Below are positions 45,732-57,691 of a DNA stretch of 64,000 nucleotides, in pieces. This DNA is from Picochlorum sp. 'celeri' (taxonomy: Eukaryota; Chlorophyta; Trebouxiophyceae), in the NCBI GenBank assembly GCA_010909725.1, contig JAACMV010000021.1:41497-105496 (forward strand), written 5' to 3'. The stretch's first letter is position 1; every line of letters starts with the position of its first letter. A program made the translations under genes and the position numbers. Under the pieces are notes generated by a model, which did not search any database, was not told the origin of the DNA, and worked only from the letters and a program-made list of their open reading frames with translations.

Positions 45732-47448
45732 ATGATTGATAAAACCCAGTATATCCGATTGATTGAACAAGCTCTCGGGAACCTGGGGTACGGAGATGTT
45801 GCTGCGGAGCTCGAACGTGTCTCGGTGCGTGTTGAGAAGAATGTGGGTGATTTGTATGCATATGCATGCGAATAATGTGTCTATATGCTTATTTCAGGGC
45901 GTAGAAATGCAACCATTGGTAGCAAGGAGGTTCCGTGAGGCTGTTTTGAAAGGTGACGTGTCTACAGCGCTGTCCCTCCTGGGTGAGTTGGGCAGCGACG
46001 CGAATAGCGTTGAGCAGGCGAGGTATTTGCTATTGTGCAATCATTATGCGTCTTTAGTGGAGAGTGGAGAGTCCCAAGCGGCATTGAAGTATCTTAGGGA
46101 ACAGATTCAGCCGTTGGAGAGCCAGTTAGTTGCGAGGGATGGTCCTCGGCTTACCAATGCACCGCAGTCGTTGTCCTACCTTGCCGCCATGCTTCTCGAT
46201 AGAAGCTCTCATCCTTGTCCACCGAAGAGATTGAGGGATGACGTGAATGAGGAGAGGCAAGAGAGGCTTTTGTCTGATTTGCAGAGGCTTCTATCGCCAG
46301 AGGTTCTCATGCCTGAGAACAGGTTGGAAGTGTTGCTGGAGCAGGCTGTCACGTCGCAGATTGAAAAGTGCAGATATCATAATACTCGAAATCCTAGGGT
46401 TTCGTTGATGACGGATTATAAAGCTGGTCCCGAGTGCCTTCCGACGGTGCCGTATCACAGGTTGTCTTTCCACACGGATGAGGTGTGGGTGGTTCAATTT
46501 AGTCCCGATGGCAAGTTATTGCTGAGCGCATCTAAAGATGGGAGCGCTGTTTTATGGAATGTTCAAAATATAGAATCTGTGGCCCTCAAGGGGGTCCTGT
46601 ACAGTGGAAGTGCCCCAATAAATATTGCTGCGTTTAGTCCATCTGGTGAGGAGGTACTACTTGGATCAGGAGATGGGAAAATTCGTGTATTTGAAGTAAG
46701 CACTGCAAAGAAACTGATAGAGATACAAATAGGTAGTGTGACTGAAGGGATATCGGCCGCAATGTGGGCAAACGGTTCTTCAAGAATAGCTGTCACATGC
46801 AACAAAGAATTGCGTTTGATAAATATTGGTCCAGAGCAGGGGCAAAATGGAGAATGGCTGCTCGAGTATAGAACCCGACTGGATCAGCATGCATATGATA
46901 CTGTCCTCAGTGCAGATGGTGGGACGTTTGTGTCAGTGGGTCAGGATAGGATGCTGCGATTTACGAGAATGTCTGACAATAAGGTTGTCACTAGGGGCCC
47001 AGAGCCTACTGCTGTTACCTGTCTGTCAAGGTCACCAGATGGAAGATTTTTGGCATCAAACCTTTCAAATGGAGGCATACACGTCTGGCAGCTTGGAAAC
47101 TTGGAGCCTATCTCAGACGACAGGAATCCATTGGCGGAGAACGAGGACCCATTGGACAAGCTGCCCCATGAGCCACTGTACGTGCTCAAGGGTCTCAAAC
47201 TGTCTCATCCAGGAAGATTTGTCATTCGCAGCTCTTTTGGTGGGGCAAATAATGCATTTGTGGGGACAGGGAGCGAATCTTCCCTAATACACATTTGGCA
47301 CAGGGAGTCTTCTGCTCTTGTAGCCTCGGTAGAGGGCCACAGTGCCACTGTGAATGCAGTTGCATGGAACCCTCTGGACGACCATATGCTCGCATCCGCC
47401 TCAGACGACCATGAGGTGATTATTTGGGTGTCGCAAAAGTCCGTTTGA
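45732..47448 (+). CDS. WDR26: WDR26/GID7-like WD40 protein of the CTLH E3 ligase
   Basis: Start at ATG 45732 (MIDKTQYIRLIEQALGNLGYG), a LisH-like helix. The intron 45825-45897 (GTGCGTGTT...TATTTCAG, 73 nt) runs into GVEMQPLVARRFREAVLKGD (CTLH region). YHNTRNPRVSLMTDY precedes the propeller, with WD40 strands near 46470-46560 (DEVWVVQFSPDGKLLLSASKDGSAVLW), 46615, 46890-46950, 47010-47090 and 47335-47430 (NAVAWNPLDDHMLASASDDHEVIIW). 547 residues, in frame. WDR26/Gid7 bridges CTLH/GID complexes that ubiquitinate metabolic enzymes. An in-frame extension upstream to 45645 lacks ATG. The stop is 73 bp from a LINE. Confidence 0.88.
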
Positions 47449-47478
47449 CTTAATATCATTTACAGTAAATCTCGCACC

Positions 47479-47518
47479 GCCGCATGTAATAAACCAATCG
47501 CAAGACGAAGAGAGCGTT

Positions 47519-47519
<1 letters not shown>
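47479..47519. repeat. 41-bp motif shared with 13468-13508 (right copy)
   Basis: Reverse complement of the left copy with one mismatch, just after the WDR26-like stop and abutting the LINE poly(A) (as T-run) at 47521. Confidence 0.75.
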
Positions 47520-47520
<1 letters not shown>

Positions 47521-47552
<32 letters not shown>

Positions 47553-50500
47553 GTTCTGTAAGCATACAAAGAAGTGAGAAATCTCGACTGACACGGAGTT
47601 GGCCTGCTGCCTCAAATGCAGGTGGTCCTCCCAGCAGGGCTCCTGAATCAAGAGAACCTCGACCATGTGGAGCTCTGCCACGTGTGCATGAAGCCAACCA
47701 TGCACAGGTGCCCAGATACCTGCCCAGGTGATGTGGGGGTTGCACCCACTAAAAACTCACTCCTTATATACCACAGTCCACGTGTTCCACAGAGCGCCTC
47801 GGCGTGGGGTCTCTGAGAGGAGTCTCAGAAACCTCACTGGAAGTGCGCCGTGAGAACTGCCGTACCCAGGGGGCGTCGGCTCTTGGGGTAGTGGGCGCCT
47901 CAGCATGACTCTCCAAAAGAGCTGAGGCCTGTGGTTGAGAGCCACCATGATCTTCCAACGAAAGACCATGGGCACCACTTGACTCTCGGTGACCTATGTT
48001 GTGAGGGGAGGTTGCCTCCTCCCTCGCCCTGTCCCGTGCCTCCATCAAAGACACCACTTCCTCTGATCCCCACAGCTTTCCCATATGGGTGGGCATACTA
48101 ATCCCCAAAAAATGGGCTGTGGCGATGCACAGGGGGACAGGGGCTTGAGTAACATGCTCGGAGGATGCTGTAGGAGCAAACTCTGGATGTTCTCCTCTGG
48201 CTGACCCCAACAACCATTGCCAAGGGTCCACTCCAGTTTCCTGATGAGCGGTGATGGCCTTGGCGATCCAATCTCCCAGCACTTGGTCGCGAATCACCGC
48301 GTATGCCGGGCAGTGAAGCAAGAGATGTTCGAGAGAGTCCTCCGTGTGGCTTTCGCAGCTGGCGCACCAGGTACGATAGGAGGGAGGAAGCAGCCGAGCT
48401 CGAGAGCCTCGGGCAGCATTCCAGATCCCCCCTGTGCGGGGCCCGTGCGAGCCAGTGGAAGCCGCGAGAGTACCCCTCCGCAGTCGAGTAGGAAAGATAA
48501 TTATTTGTAGAGGAATAATTCGCTTCCATATAGGCGTTGTATCCTGAAGAATGGCTCCTGTCGGCGGCGAGGTGGCGTTCCCACGTGAGGAATTGGACCA
48601 GTTTGGCGAGTTGCTTGGGGGTCTTGTCGAGGGGCGAGAATCCATGTCGATTCTGTAACCTCGTCATGAAGGCCTTGGTGCGTTGGACCAGCGTGTGTTT
48701 GCCCCTCCTGGCTGGGAGGCTAAACAAGGTGCCAATCCAAGTCCCAAGGTCTGGCCACTTCCTCCAGGCTCGGGCTGCTCTCCCTGCAGCGATGGCAGGG
48801 AGGGTGGGGAGTTCCAGCTCAGTGGATAGTGTCGAGGACGCTATCGTATGAGTGGCCTTGCCCCTGACAGCCATGTTGAGAGCCATGGAGAGCACTCGTT
48901 GGAGCGGTTGCATCGCCGTGCGCCCGCTCGAGCCAAACAGTTCGCCTCCGTAGGCCAGCTGAGGGATCAGTTGTCCCTTGATGGCCAGCAGCTTGCTCTT
49001 CAGGGGGATAGAGGGCGTCGCCAGCATGGGGCGCATGGCTCGGAGCGTCGCCAAGCCTTTGGCACGTCTGTCGAGGATGATGTCCCTCACGTCGAGGCGT
49101 GGGGTGACAACAATCCCGAGATACGTGTACTTGTCGACTACTGGAATGGTACCGCGTTGGATGGTGAAGGGGCCAATGGTGGGTCGAGGCAGCTGTGTAG
49201 AATCACCTACGCCCAGTGCCATGACGCCACACTTGGCGTGTCCCACCTCCATGCCGAAGCGGTCACACCAGTCTCCGAACGTGTTGAGCGAGTCCTGCAG
49301 CTCTGCTTCCGACTCGGCCAGGATGACTGTGTCGTCTGCGAAGAGCAGGCCAGGAATACGAGGGTCTTCATCAGCGTGCGGGTCTCGAAGATTCGGGACC
49401 GTCACGCCTCGGATCCCATCCAGTGCCGAGTCGATGAAGAGATCGAACAGGACTGGGCTCAACGTATCGCCTTGCTTGACGCCTCTATGCAATGGGAACG
49501 TACCTGTGGAAGTAAGAGTACCTGCAGAGCATTTGAAACCAGCGTGAGAATACAGCGTGGAGATGAAGTTCAAACACGCGCCGTTGATCCCCCGAGAACT
49601 AAGTACATGAAGAAGGCACCGATGGGGGACCATATCGAATGCCTTCCTCAGATCTATAAATGCAGCAAAGGTGACCTGGTCCACTTGGCGTCGGCGGAGG
49701 GCAATCTCGTAGAGCGTCGCAGCTTGAGCTGGGCATTCCTGTAGTCTCCTGAATCCAGCTTGTTCCTTTCTGAGTCCTCTGGGTCCTTCTATAAGATGTG
49801 TGTGCAGCCTGTCTGATATCACCCTGGTAGTGAGTTTGAGGAGGCAGTCGATGAGTGAGATGCCTCGGTGATTATCCAACAACGTAGCATCTTTGTGTGG
49901 CTTGGGGATGCTGATGATCAGGCTGCTGTGCATGTCTTCTGGGATGTCGCCATGAAAGATAGAGTTGACGGCTTCCAACAGCATTCTTCCCATTGGTGTT
50001 GTGGGTTCCAACCTGGGGGTGTCTTCTTTGCAGAGTTTGTACACCTCGTTTGTGATGCCATCCATTCCTGGTGCTTTGCCTGTTGCAGAGGTGGCCAGAG
50101 CTGCTTGTATCTCCGGCCACGTGATGTCTCTATTCAGTTCCAAAACAGTTGGTCGCTGGGGCAAGGGGCATCGCTCGGCCCAGGACGCAAGGGGGGTGGT
50201 ATCTGCGTCTCCTGCCAATGTGCTGTAATGCTGCTCCGTCGTGTGCAAAATGGCTTCGTTGCTCAGTTGCAGCTGGTTATTTGGTCCTTTCACGGGCTGC
50301 AGTGTCTGTGGGCGTCTCTGTTTGCCTTGTAGAATATTGATGAACTTCCAGAAGATGGGACTGGAAGGTCCTGATGCTGCAGCCCTGTGTACAAATTTGT
50401 GGAAACTGGATGTCTGGTCACGCCTGACCAATCGCCTCGCTTCCTGGTGTAATGCCTTGTATGTTGCCATCGTATCTGTGTTGAGGTTTCTGTACATCTC

Positions 50501-51264
50501 CAGTCGTGCCTGGTTTCGTTTTCGTAGCACTGTGCGCGTTCTGTGTGCGAGCTTTCTGATGGGCTTTTCTCGATGGCATGTGGTTTGGAAGCATTCTTGC
50601 TGGTCAAGAATCCTGTGCAATGTGTCTTTGAATTTTCCTGTAAGGCTTTCTGTTTGTGTGTCGTCTGAGTCTGTGTGTTCCATGTCAGCCTCCATGTCCT
50701 CCGTAGTCTGTAGCAAGTCGTCCCAATAGTTGTGCTCCGTAATGTCTTTGGCAGTCCCAATGTGATCCAGCCGCAGTTTCTTCCTTGGTGGCGGCGGGAT
50801 ATCGCGTTGTCCTTCGTATCTGCATTTCACAGCGAGTGGCCAGTGGTCTGAGGATGCCTCTGTGGTGAGTACCCTGGCTGAGAGCAGGTGAGCCCGGGCA
50901 TGTTCGTTCACCAGAATGTGGTCTATCGCGCTTCCTTGTGTGTACGGCCTCCAGAATGTCGTGGCATCTCCTCGCACTGGCAGCAAATCTAATGGCCATC
51001 CTCTCCGTGCTATAAGTGTGCTCATGGCCTCCAAGTCGTGATTGAAGTCCCCCATGATGACGATGGGAGTTCCCGGTCGCTCCGCTGTGATCCTGTGTAT
51101 GTCTGCATCCAGTTTGTTCAACGTCTCACGCCGATCGTCTCTCAGATGCTCCCCTGGTACATATATGGTGGCGATGTAGCAGGTGACTGGCATCAATTGG
51201 TGCACTTGGGCCCATATGATGTTGGGATGGGCATACACTTCTCTGAGCTCTGTCGTGGGCAAGC
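47521..51264 (-). mobile_element. LINE copy A, 5'-truncated, minus strand
   Basis: The poly(A) appears as 31 T at 47521-47551; the 3' UTR is next to it. The 5' end is at GCTTGCCCACGACAG (51264), equivalent to about position 309 of the window, so the first ~100 residues of the endonuclease are gone. It is preceded (5') by the poly(A) of copy B, so it is another head-to-tail insertion. Confidence 0.93.
47764..51264 (-). pseudogene. LINE polyprotein of copy A (N-terminus lost, one frameshift)
   Basis: Reading from 51264, the endonuclease lacks its first catalytic strand but keeps GDFNHD near 51050 and SDHWPL near 50850. The reverse transcriptase is complete (FADDT near 49330). An extra G in GCGGGGCCCGTG near 48440 shifts the frame just before the C-terminal Cys-His cluster, which continues in a second frame to the stop at 47764. 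The first frame instead runs on to 48098. Loss of the N-terminal endonuclease makes this copy unable to nick DNA. Confidence 0.87.
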
Positions 51265-54200
51265 TTTTTTTTTTTTTTTTTTTTGGTTCTGTAAGCATAC
51301 AAAGAAGTGAGAAAATCTCGACTGACACGGAGTTGGCCTGCTGCCTCAAATGCAGGTGGTCCTCCCAGCAGGGCTCCTGAATCAAGAGAACCTCGACCAT
51401 GTGGAGCTCTGCCACGTGTGCATGAAGCCAACCATGCACAGGTGCCCAGATACCTGCCCAGGTGATGTGGGGGTTGCACCCACTAAAAACTCACTCCTTA
51501 TATACCACAGTCCACGTGTTCCACAGGGCGCCTCGGCGTGGGGTCTCCGAGAGGAGTCTCAGAAACCTCACTGGAAGTGCGCCGTGAGAACTGCCGTACC
51601 CAGGGGGCGTCGGCTCTTGGGGTAGTGGGCGCCTCAGCATGACTCTCCAAAAGAGCTGAGGCCTGTGGTTGAGAGCCACCATGATCTTCCAACGAAAGAT
51701 CATGGGCACCACTTGACTCTCGGTGACCTATGTTGTGAGGGGAGGTTGCCTCCTCCCTCGCCCTGTCCCGTGCCTCCATCAAAGACACCACTTCCTCTGA
51801 TCCCCACAGCTTTCCCATATGGGTGGGCATACTAATCCCCAAAAAATGGGCTGTGGCGATGCACAGGGGGACAGGGGCTTGAGTAACATGCTCGGAGGAT
51901 GCTGTAGGAGCAAACTCTGGATGTTCTCCTCTGGCTGACCCCAACAACCATTGCCAAGGGTCCACTCCAGTTTCCTGATGAGCGGTGATGGCCTTGGCGA
52001 TCCAATCTCCCAGCACTTGGTCGCGAATCACCGCGTATGCCGGGCAGTGAAGCAAGAGATGTTCGAGAGAGTCCTCCGTGTGGCTTTCGCAGCTGGCGCA
52101 CCAGGAGCGATAGGAGGGAGGAAGCAGCCGAGCTCGAGAGCCTCGGGCAGCATTCCAGATCCCTCCTGTGCGGGCCCGTGCAAGCCAGTGAAAGCCACGA
52201 GAGTACCCCTCCGCAGTCGAATATGAAAGATAATTATTTGTAGATGAATAATTAGCTTCCACATAGGCGTTGTACCCTGAAGAGTGGCTCCTGTCGGTGG
52301 CGAGGTGGCGTTCCCACGTGAGGAATTGGACCTGTTTGGCGAGTTGCTTGGGGGTCTTGTCGAGGGGCGAGAATCCATGTCGATTCTGTAACCTCGTCAT
52401 GAAGGCCTTGGTGCGTTGGACCAGCGTGTGTTTGCCCCTCCTGGCTGGGAGGCTAAACAAGGTGCCAATCCAAGTCCCAAGGTCTGGCCACTTCCTCCAG
52501 GCTCGGGCTGCTCTCCCTGCAGCGATGGCAGGAAGGGTGGGGAGTTCCAGCTCAGTGGATAGTGTCGCGGACGCTATCGTATGAGTGGCCTTGCCCCTGA
52601 CAGCCATGTTGAGAGCCATGGAGAGCACTCGTTGGAGCGGTTGCATCGCGGTGCGCCCGCTCGAGCCAAACAGTTCGCCTCCGTATGCCAATTGAGGGAT
52701 CAGTTGTCCCTTGATGGCCAGCAGCTTGCTCTTCAGGGGGATAGAGGGCGTCGCCAGCATAGGTCGCATGGCTCGGAGCGTCGCCAAGCCTTTGGCACGT
52801 CTGTCGAGGATGATGTCCCTCACGTCGAGGCGTGGGGTGACAACAATCCCGAGATACGTGTACTTGTCGACTACTGGAATGGTACCGCGTTGGATGGTGA
52901 AGGGGCCAATGGTGGGTCGAGGCAGCTGTGTAGAATCACCTACGCCCAGTGCCATGACGCCACACTTGGCGTGTCCCACCTCCATGCCGAAGCGGTCACA
53001 CCAGTCTCCGAACGTGTTGAGCGAGTCCTGCAGCTCTGCTTCCGACTCGGCCAGGATGACTGTGTCGTCTGCGAAGAGCAGGCCAGGAATACGGGGGTCT
53101 TCATCGGCGTGCGGGTCGCGAAGATTCGGTACCGTCACGCCTCGGATCCCATCCAGTGCCGAGTCGATGAAGAGATCGAACAGGACTGGGCTCAACGTAT
53201 CGCCTTGCTTGACGCCTCTATGCAATGGGAACGTACCTGTGGAAGTAAGAGTACCTGCAGAGCATTTGAAACCAGCGTGAGAATACAGCGTGGAGATGAA
53301 GTTCAAACACGCGCCGTTGATCCCCCGAGAACTAAGTACATGAAGAAGGCACCGATGGGGGACCATATCGAATGCCTTCCTCAGATCTATAAATGCAGCA
53401 AAGGTGACCTGGTCCACTTGGCGTCGGCGGAGGGCAATCTCGTAGAGCGTCGCAGCTTGAGCTGGGCATTCCTGTAGTCTCCTGAATCCAGCTTGTTCCT
53501 TTCTGAGTCCTCTGGGTCCTTCTATAAGATGTGTGTGCAGCCTGTCTGATATCACCCTGGTAGTGAGTTTGAGGAGGCAGTCGATGAGTGAGATGCCTCG
53601 GTGATTATCCAACAGCGTAGCATCTTTGTGTGGCTTGGGGATGCTAATGATCAGGCTGCTGTGCATGTCTTCTGGGATGTCGCCATGAAAGATAGAGTTG
53701 ACGGCTTCCAGTAGCATTCTTCCCATTGGCGTTGTGGGTTCCAACCTAGGGGTGTCTTCTTTGCAGAGTTTGTACACCTCGTTTGTGATGCCATCCATTC
53801 CTGGTGCTTTGCCTGTTGCAGAGGTGGCGAGAGCTGCTTGTATCTCCGGCCACGTGATGTCTCTATTCAGTTCCAAAACAGTTGGTCGCTGGGGCAAGGG
53901 GCATCGCTCGGCCCAGGACGCAAGGGGGGTGGTATCTGCGTCTCCTGCCAATGTGCTGTAATGCTGCTCCGTCGTGTGCAAAATGGCTTCGTTGCTCAGT
54001 TGCAGCTGGTTATTTGGTCCTTTCACGGGCTGCAGTGTCTGTGGGCGTCTCTGTTTGCCTTGTAGAATATTGATGAACTTCCAGAAGATGGGACTGGAAG
54101 GTCCTGATGCTGCAGCCCTGTGTACAAATTTGTGGAAACTGGATGTCTGGTCACGCCTGACCAATCGCCTCGCTTCCTGGTGTAATGCCTTGTATGTTTG

Positions 54201-54686
54201 CCATCGTATCTGTGTTGAGGTTTCTGTACATCTCCAGTCGTGCCTGGTTTCGTTTTCGTAGCACTGTGCGCGTTCTGTGTGCGAGCTTTCTGATGGGCTT
54301 TTCTCGATGGCATGTGGTTTGGAAGCATTCTTGCTGGTCAAGAATCCTGTGCAATGTGTCTTTGAATTTTCCTGTAAGGCTTTCTGTTTGTGTGTCGTCT
54401 GAGTCTGTGTGTTCCATGTCAGCCTCCATGTCCTCCGTAGTCTGTAGCAAGTTGTCCCAATAGTTGTGCTCCGTAATGTCTTTGGCAGTCCCAATGTGAT
54501 CCAGCCGCAGTTTCTTCCTTGGTGGCGGCGGGATATCGCGTTGTCCTTCGTATCTACATTTCACAGCGAGTGGCCAGTGGTCTGAGGATGCTTCTGTGGT
54601 GAGTACCCTGGCTGATAGCAGTTGAGCCCGGGCATGTTCGTTCACCCAGAATGTGGTCTATAGCGCTTCCTTGTGTGTAGGCCTCA
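51265..54686 (-). mobile_element. LINE copy B, minus strand, cut by the assembly gap
   Basis: The poly(A) is 20 T at 51265-51284. The body runs to 54686, where the run of N begins. Coding-sequence variants distinctive of copy 1 (for example DNLLQ, YVEANYSS, GAHDLSLEDH, TPLGDPTPRRPVEH) are all present, so it is nearly identical to copy 1 but inverted. Confidence 0.93.
51498..54686 (-). pseudogene. LINE polyprotein of copy B (partial, two frameshifts)
   Basis: Intact from about 54190 to the stop at 51498, covering the reverse transcriptase (FADDT near 53070) and C-terminal Cys-His cluster. An extra T near 54197 (TATGTTTGCC) and an extra C near 54646 (CACCCAG) break the frame towards the 5' end. 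The endonuclease N-terminus lies in or beyond the gap. Confidence 0.86.
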
Positions 54687-54786
54687 NNNNNNNNNNNNNN
54701 NNNNNNNNNNNNNNNNNNNNNNNNNNNNNNNNNNNNNNNNNNNNNNNNNNNNNNNNNNNNNNNNNNNNNNNNNNNNNNNNNNNNNN
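54687..54786. other. Assembly gap (100 N)
   Basis: Exactly 100 unknown bases separate the LINE from the Fanzor/cpSRP43 repeat, so the 5' end of LINE copy B and the start of the first tandem unit are missing. The true distance is unknown. Confidence 0.99.
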
Positions 54787-54789
54787 TAG

Positions 54790-55081
54790 AAAATGGCGAT
54801 GGAGCCAAGGAGTACTTGGTGAAATTTCCCGACGAAGATGAACCTGTGTGGGTCCACGAGAAGTACATGTCGGAAGAGTCGTAGCCGATTACCAAGATAA
54901 CCTGGAGTACGCGAAAGCTGAGAAGATTCTCGATGTCCGAAATAAGGGAGACTCTCGTGCGTATTTGGTGAGATGGATGGATGGATCAGAGGACACCTGG
55001 GAGCCAGAGGAACATGTCTCCCGAGATCTCATCTACATGTTTGAGAACAACGGTGCTCTGCCTCCAGGTGTCAAAATCTAA
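54790..55081 (+). pseudogene. CAO: cpSRP43 last-exon fragment, copy 1 (chromodomains 2-3)
   Basis: Begins at a splice-acceptor-like TAG and encodes KEYLVKFPDEDEPVWVHEKY, then DYQDNLEYAKAEKILDVRN and the chromodomain core AYLVRWMDGSEDTWEPEEHV. This is the arrangement at the C-terminus of cpSRP43, where tandem chromodomains contact cpSRP54 and Alb3. Relative to copy 2 a G is missing in GAAGAGTCG near 54879, and TATCC reads TAGCC near 54884, so a stop appears in the middle. The ankyrin repeats and first chromodomain are absent from the window. Stop at 55081, 33 bp before the Fanzor element. Confidence 0.72.
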
Positions 55082-55114
55082 TCATAATAATAAATAATAA
55101 GTAGCCATAAATTA

Positions 55115-55152
55115 CAGTAAAATTTTTTAATTTCGTTTGTCGGACGGAATGT
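55115..55152. repeat. Terminal inverted repeat, 3'-of-gene side, Fanzor element copy 1
   Basis: Starts CAGTAAAA after a flanking TA and pairs with 57652-57689. Together with the 120 bp up to the Fanzor stop codon, this is where a Fanzor omega-RNA would be expected to lie. Confidence 0.8.
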
Positions 55153-55235
55153 TCCAAACTTGGAAGTTCCATCGTTCTCTCTGCTGTATCTTGAAGCATA
55201 GCGTCTGCAAAAAGCAGCCGACTTACATGCCGAAT

Positions 55236-57596
55236 TCATTGCCGTGTTGATGTCCTTTGCCTTTTCCTCGTCCTCTTGAAAGCCTTGATTCGAGATCCAT
55301 TGTGACACTTTTCCAAAAACAAGTCTTTGATATTGATACTGGCATTGACATCACGGTCCCAAACATTTCGAATGCATTCATTGTTGTGACAACGTTTCAT
55401 CCTGAATTGTTTGTTGTACTGTTCCATTGCCTCATGACAGCAAGAACAGAGTTTGGACGTATTGAATTCATTAACCAACACAACTGTGGCACATTCCGAT
55501 ACCTTGTTGAACAGTTTTGTGCTCATGATAGGAGCAGTGCCCCTCATTGTGCCGTTATTATCACCATCACCATACGCCACGATGACTCTCTTCTGTGCCT
55601 CTTTGTTTCTTGTTCCACAGATTCGAGCAACCACATCCTCCATGGCCGACTTTTCCTTGCAAAATTTCCTCATCTTCTGTTTCTGATACCATTTTTTGTC
55701 ATCGAAGAAGGCTTGTTGCAGTTGGGGCCACATAGAAACTTGGAATCTGTAACTCTCAAAAATTTTCTCAAGATCTACTGTCTTGTATGTTGGCACAGAC
55801 ACCCATGCAGGACAGTATTCAGACATCCTTTTCTTTTTTGGCTGTATACTGTTTCTGACTAGATAAGAAGATCCATTCTCCTGACCCCAGAGAATCACTT
55901 TTATATCTGTCTTCCACCTCTGTATGACGACCATTTTCTGCATTCCACTTTGCATGGATCTTTTGCTTTTCCGAATCATGAAAAACCCACGTGGCCGCTG
56001 ACTTTTTACCTGGGTCCAAACCGACAATGATACAATCTGTGTGATATATACCATGGTCATCTTTGCGTATGCCAGCCAACCTTTTGATCCTTTCTGTGAT
56101 GACTGTCTTGTCTTTGTTTTTAGCCTTTCGTTTCTGTAGAACGTCCTTTTGTGACTTTAATGTATGCAACAATGGCTTCAGTAGAACATAATGTATGGTG
56201 GAAATGTCACCAAGGAGAATACGCAAAGGGTCATATCTGATCTTTTTTGCAATAATGTTGGTTGCAAACATCCCACAATAGGTGGCCCACAACTTTGCTT
56301 TGACGTAATTCATATCATCCTGCAGATGGATTATCTTGCATTCCCAGATCCGACTCACAGTGTCTATAACACAGCAGAAACAGAGACGCAATCAGTGCAT
56401 ATAGAGCATCCGAATCTGAGTTTCGTTTGGTCCTTCAATGTGCTTTTTTTTTCAATACTCGCTTCATGTTGAATATCGATTTCCAATAATAATACTTATT
56501 TGTATAGTCATCCAGTGCTGGACAGTCATCTACTATCTTTCTGATATATGGATATTTCTTTGCGAGTTGCTCAACCATAGTCTCACTGCTGTGCTGGAGA
56601 TATGGATTGCTTGGTTTCCAGGCCATCTGTGGACACAGACAAAATGTCCATTTCTGTCTTCCAAGTATACTCTTCTTCCCTTCAAACTCTCCGTTTCTGA
56701 ACCTTCTGTTGCAGTGATTCCCGAATGGCTCCAAGTGACCCCAAATCCAGAAGCAAATTCTGGATTTCTCAGAAAGAGTTGTCGTCTTTGGCACCAAACG
56801 AGCAAATGATATCCAAGGCTCTCTGTGCTTCATCCCATACTGACACATTCAGACGCAAATTCTGTCAATGATGGTCTACGTTCAACAATATCACTGACTT
56901 TCGTCCTCTCCCAGAATGCCTGTGTGATTGCAGAAAAATACTTGTCCAAACTTCTTCTTTGACAAATTTTTGATTTGGTCAAAGTCCGTGTCGTCTCGAA
57001 ATAGCAAAATATCTCAGATACCGTAATGCATATATACATTAAGATTGGTTTCCAAATGCGTGGTATGCATAACAGACGACTGCTGGGCCATCTGCCTCCA
57101 TTGTTTTGCCTCTCCAAGAAGAGAGACAACCCTGTGGCCAATCTGTTTTTAACCCAGTCTCCTCACAATATTCCTTGCACAAGTCGCGCAAGTTGGTATC
57201 AACATCCTTTCTCTCCTTCTTTTGTTGCAAATGATTAGCAAGGTGTCTGTAGATTTTGTTGTAGAGTTCGTAGAGAGTTTTCATCTTTGTGGTCTCTAAA
57301 TGCCCCCACCGTTCCTCAATAACAATAGATGCATGACATGATGCACATGAATCTGTAGTCTACTCAGATAGAATACACATTCTTCAATTTCGCGTTGAAC
57401 CACTTTGAACTTACAAAAAGGCTGCAAAGTGCACTTGACGACTGTCTTATTGAAAAAAACGGTCTTTATCCTTCTTTATAGCCACATCCAATCGAGTAAA
57501 CTTCTTTTTCTTCACCTTTTTCGATGGTGTGGCGGACACCTTTCTCTTTTTTTTCATTTTGAAATGACACGGTTGGCGATGGCGGCTCGACTTCAT
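55236..57596 (-). pseudogene. Fanzor (eukaryotic TnpB-like RNA-guided nuclease), copy 1, frameshifted
   Basis: The ATG at 57596 opens MKSSRHRQPCHF, then KMKKKRKVS and KKVKKKKF, a strong nuclear-localisation-type patch. A helical middle follows. The nuclease core is RuvC-I IIVGLDPGKKSAATWVF near 56035-55985, an Arg/Lys-rich stretch, VNEFNTSKLCSCCHEAME near 55480-55425 (zinc finger, first Cys pair), KRCHNNEC near 55396 (second pair), and RuvC-III WDRDVNASINI near 55360. It ends KRTRKRQR. The segment 55236-56060 (274 codons) is open without a break; upstream the frame shifts at least five times by single bases. Fanzors cut DNA guided by an omega-RNA transcribed from the 3' end of their element. 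The C-terminal stop at 55236 is preferred over a read-on frame to 55078. Confidence 0.85.
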
Positions 57597-57651
57597 ACCA
57601 ATCCAAGGTTCTAGAAGATTCGGATTGACCAGAGTCAAATGGACTAGATGT

Positions 57652-57689
57652 TACATTCCTTAATTAAACGAAATTTAAAATTTTTACGG
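57652..57689. repeat. Terminal inverted repeat, 5'-of-gene side, Fanzor element copy 1
   Basis: Ends TTTTTACGG before TA (57690-57691). The reverse complement matches the repeat at 55115-55152 over the outer ~25 bp with three or four mismatches. Confidence 0.8.
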
Positions 57690-57691
57690 TA

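Larger units (their letters stand above)
55115..57689 (-). mobile_element. Fanzor-carrying terminal-inverted-repeat element, copy 1
   Basis: 2,575 bp bounded by inverted repeats: CAGTAAAATTTTTTAATTTC from 55115 and, read inward from 57689, CCGTAAAAATTTTAAATTTC. The match continues as TCGTTT on both sides, and GGAATGT recurs inside each end, so the repeats extend about 38 bp with mismatches. TA flanks both ends (55113-55114 and 57690-57691), consistent with a TA target-site duplication. The element carries one gene (Fanzor) and no recognisable transposase, so it is presumably mobilised in trans by a mariner-like transposase. Confidence 0.85.

Noticed and set aside
55078..55308. Alternative C-terminus of the Fanzor in another frame
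   Set aside because: It would need a frame change just after the RuvC-III motif and then runs into the inverted repeat; the basic C-terminus ending at 55236 is simpler, though not proven.
55257..55862. 201-codon plus-strand frame over the Fanzor
   Set aside because: Antisense to the RuvC and zinc-finger region; the minus-strand motifs are decisive.
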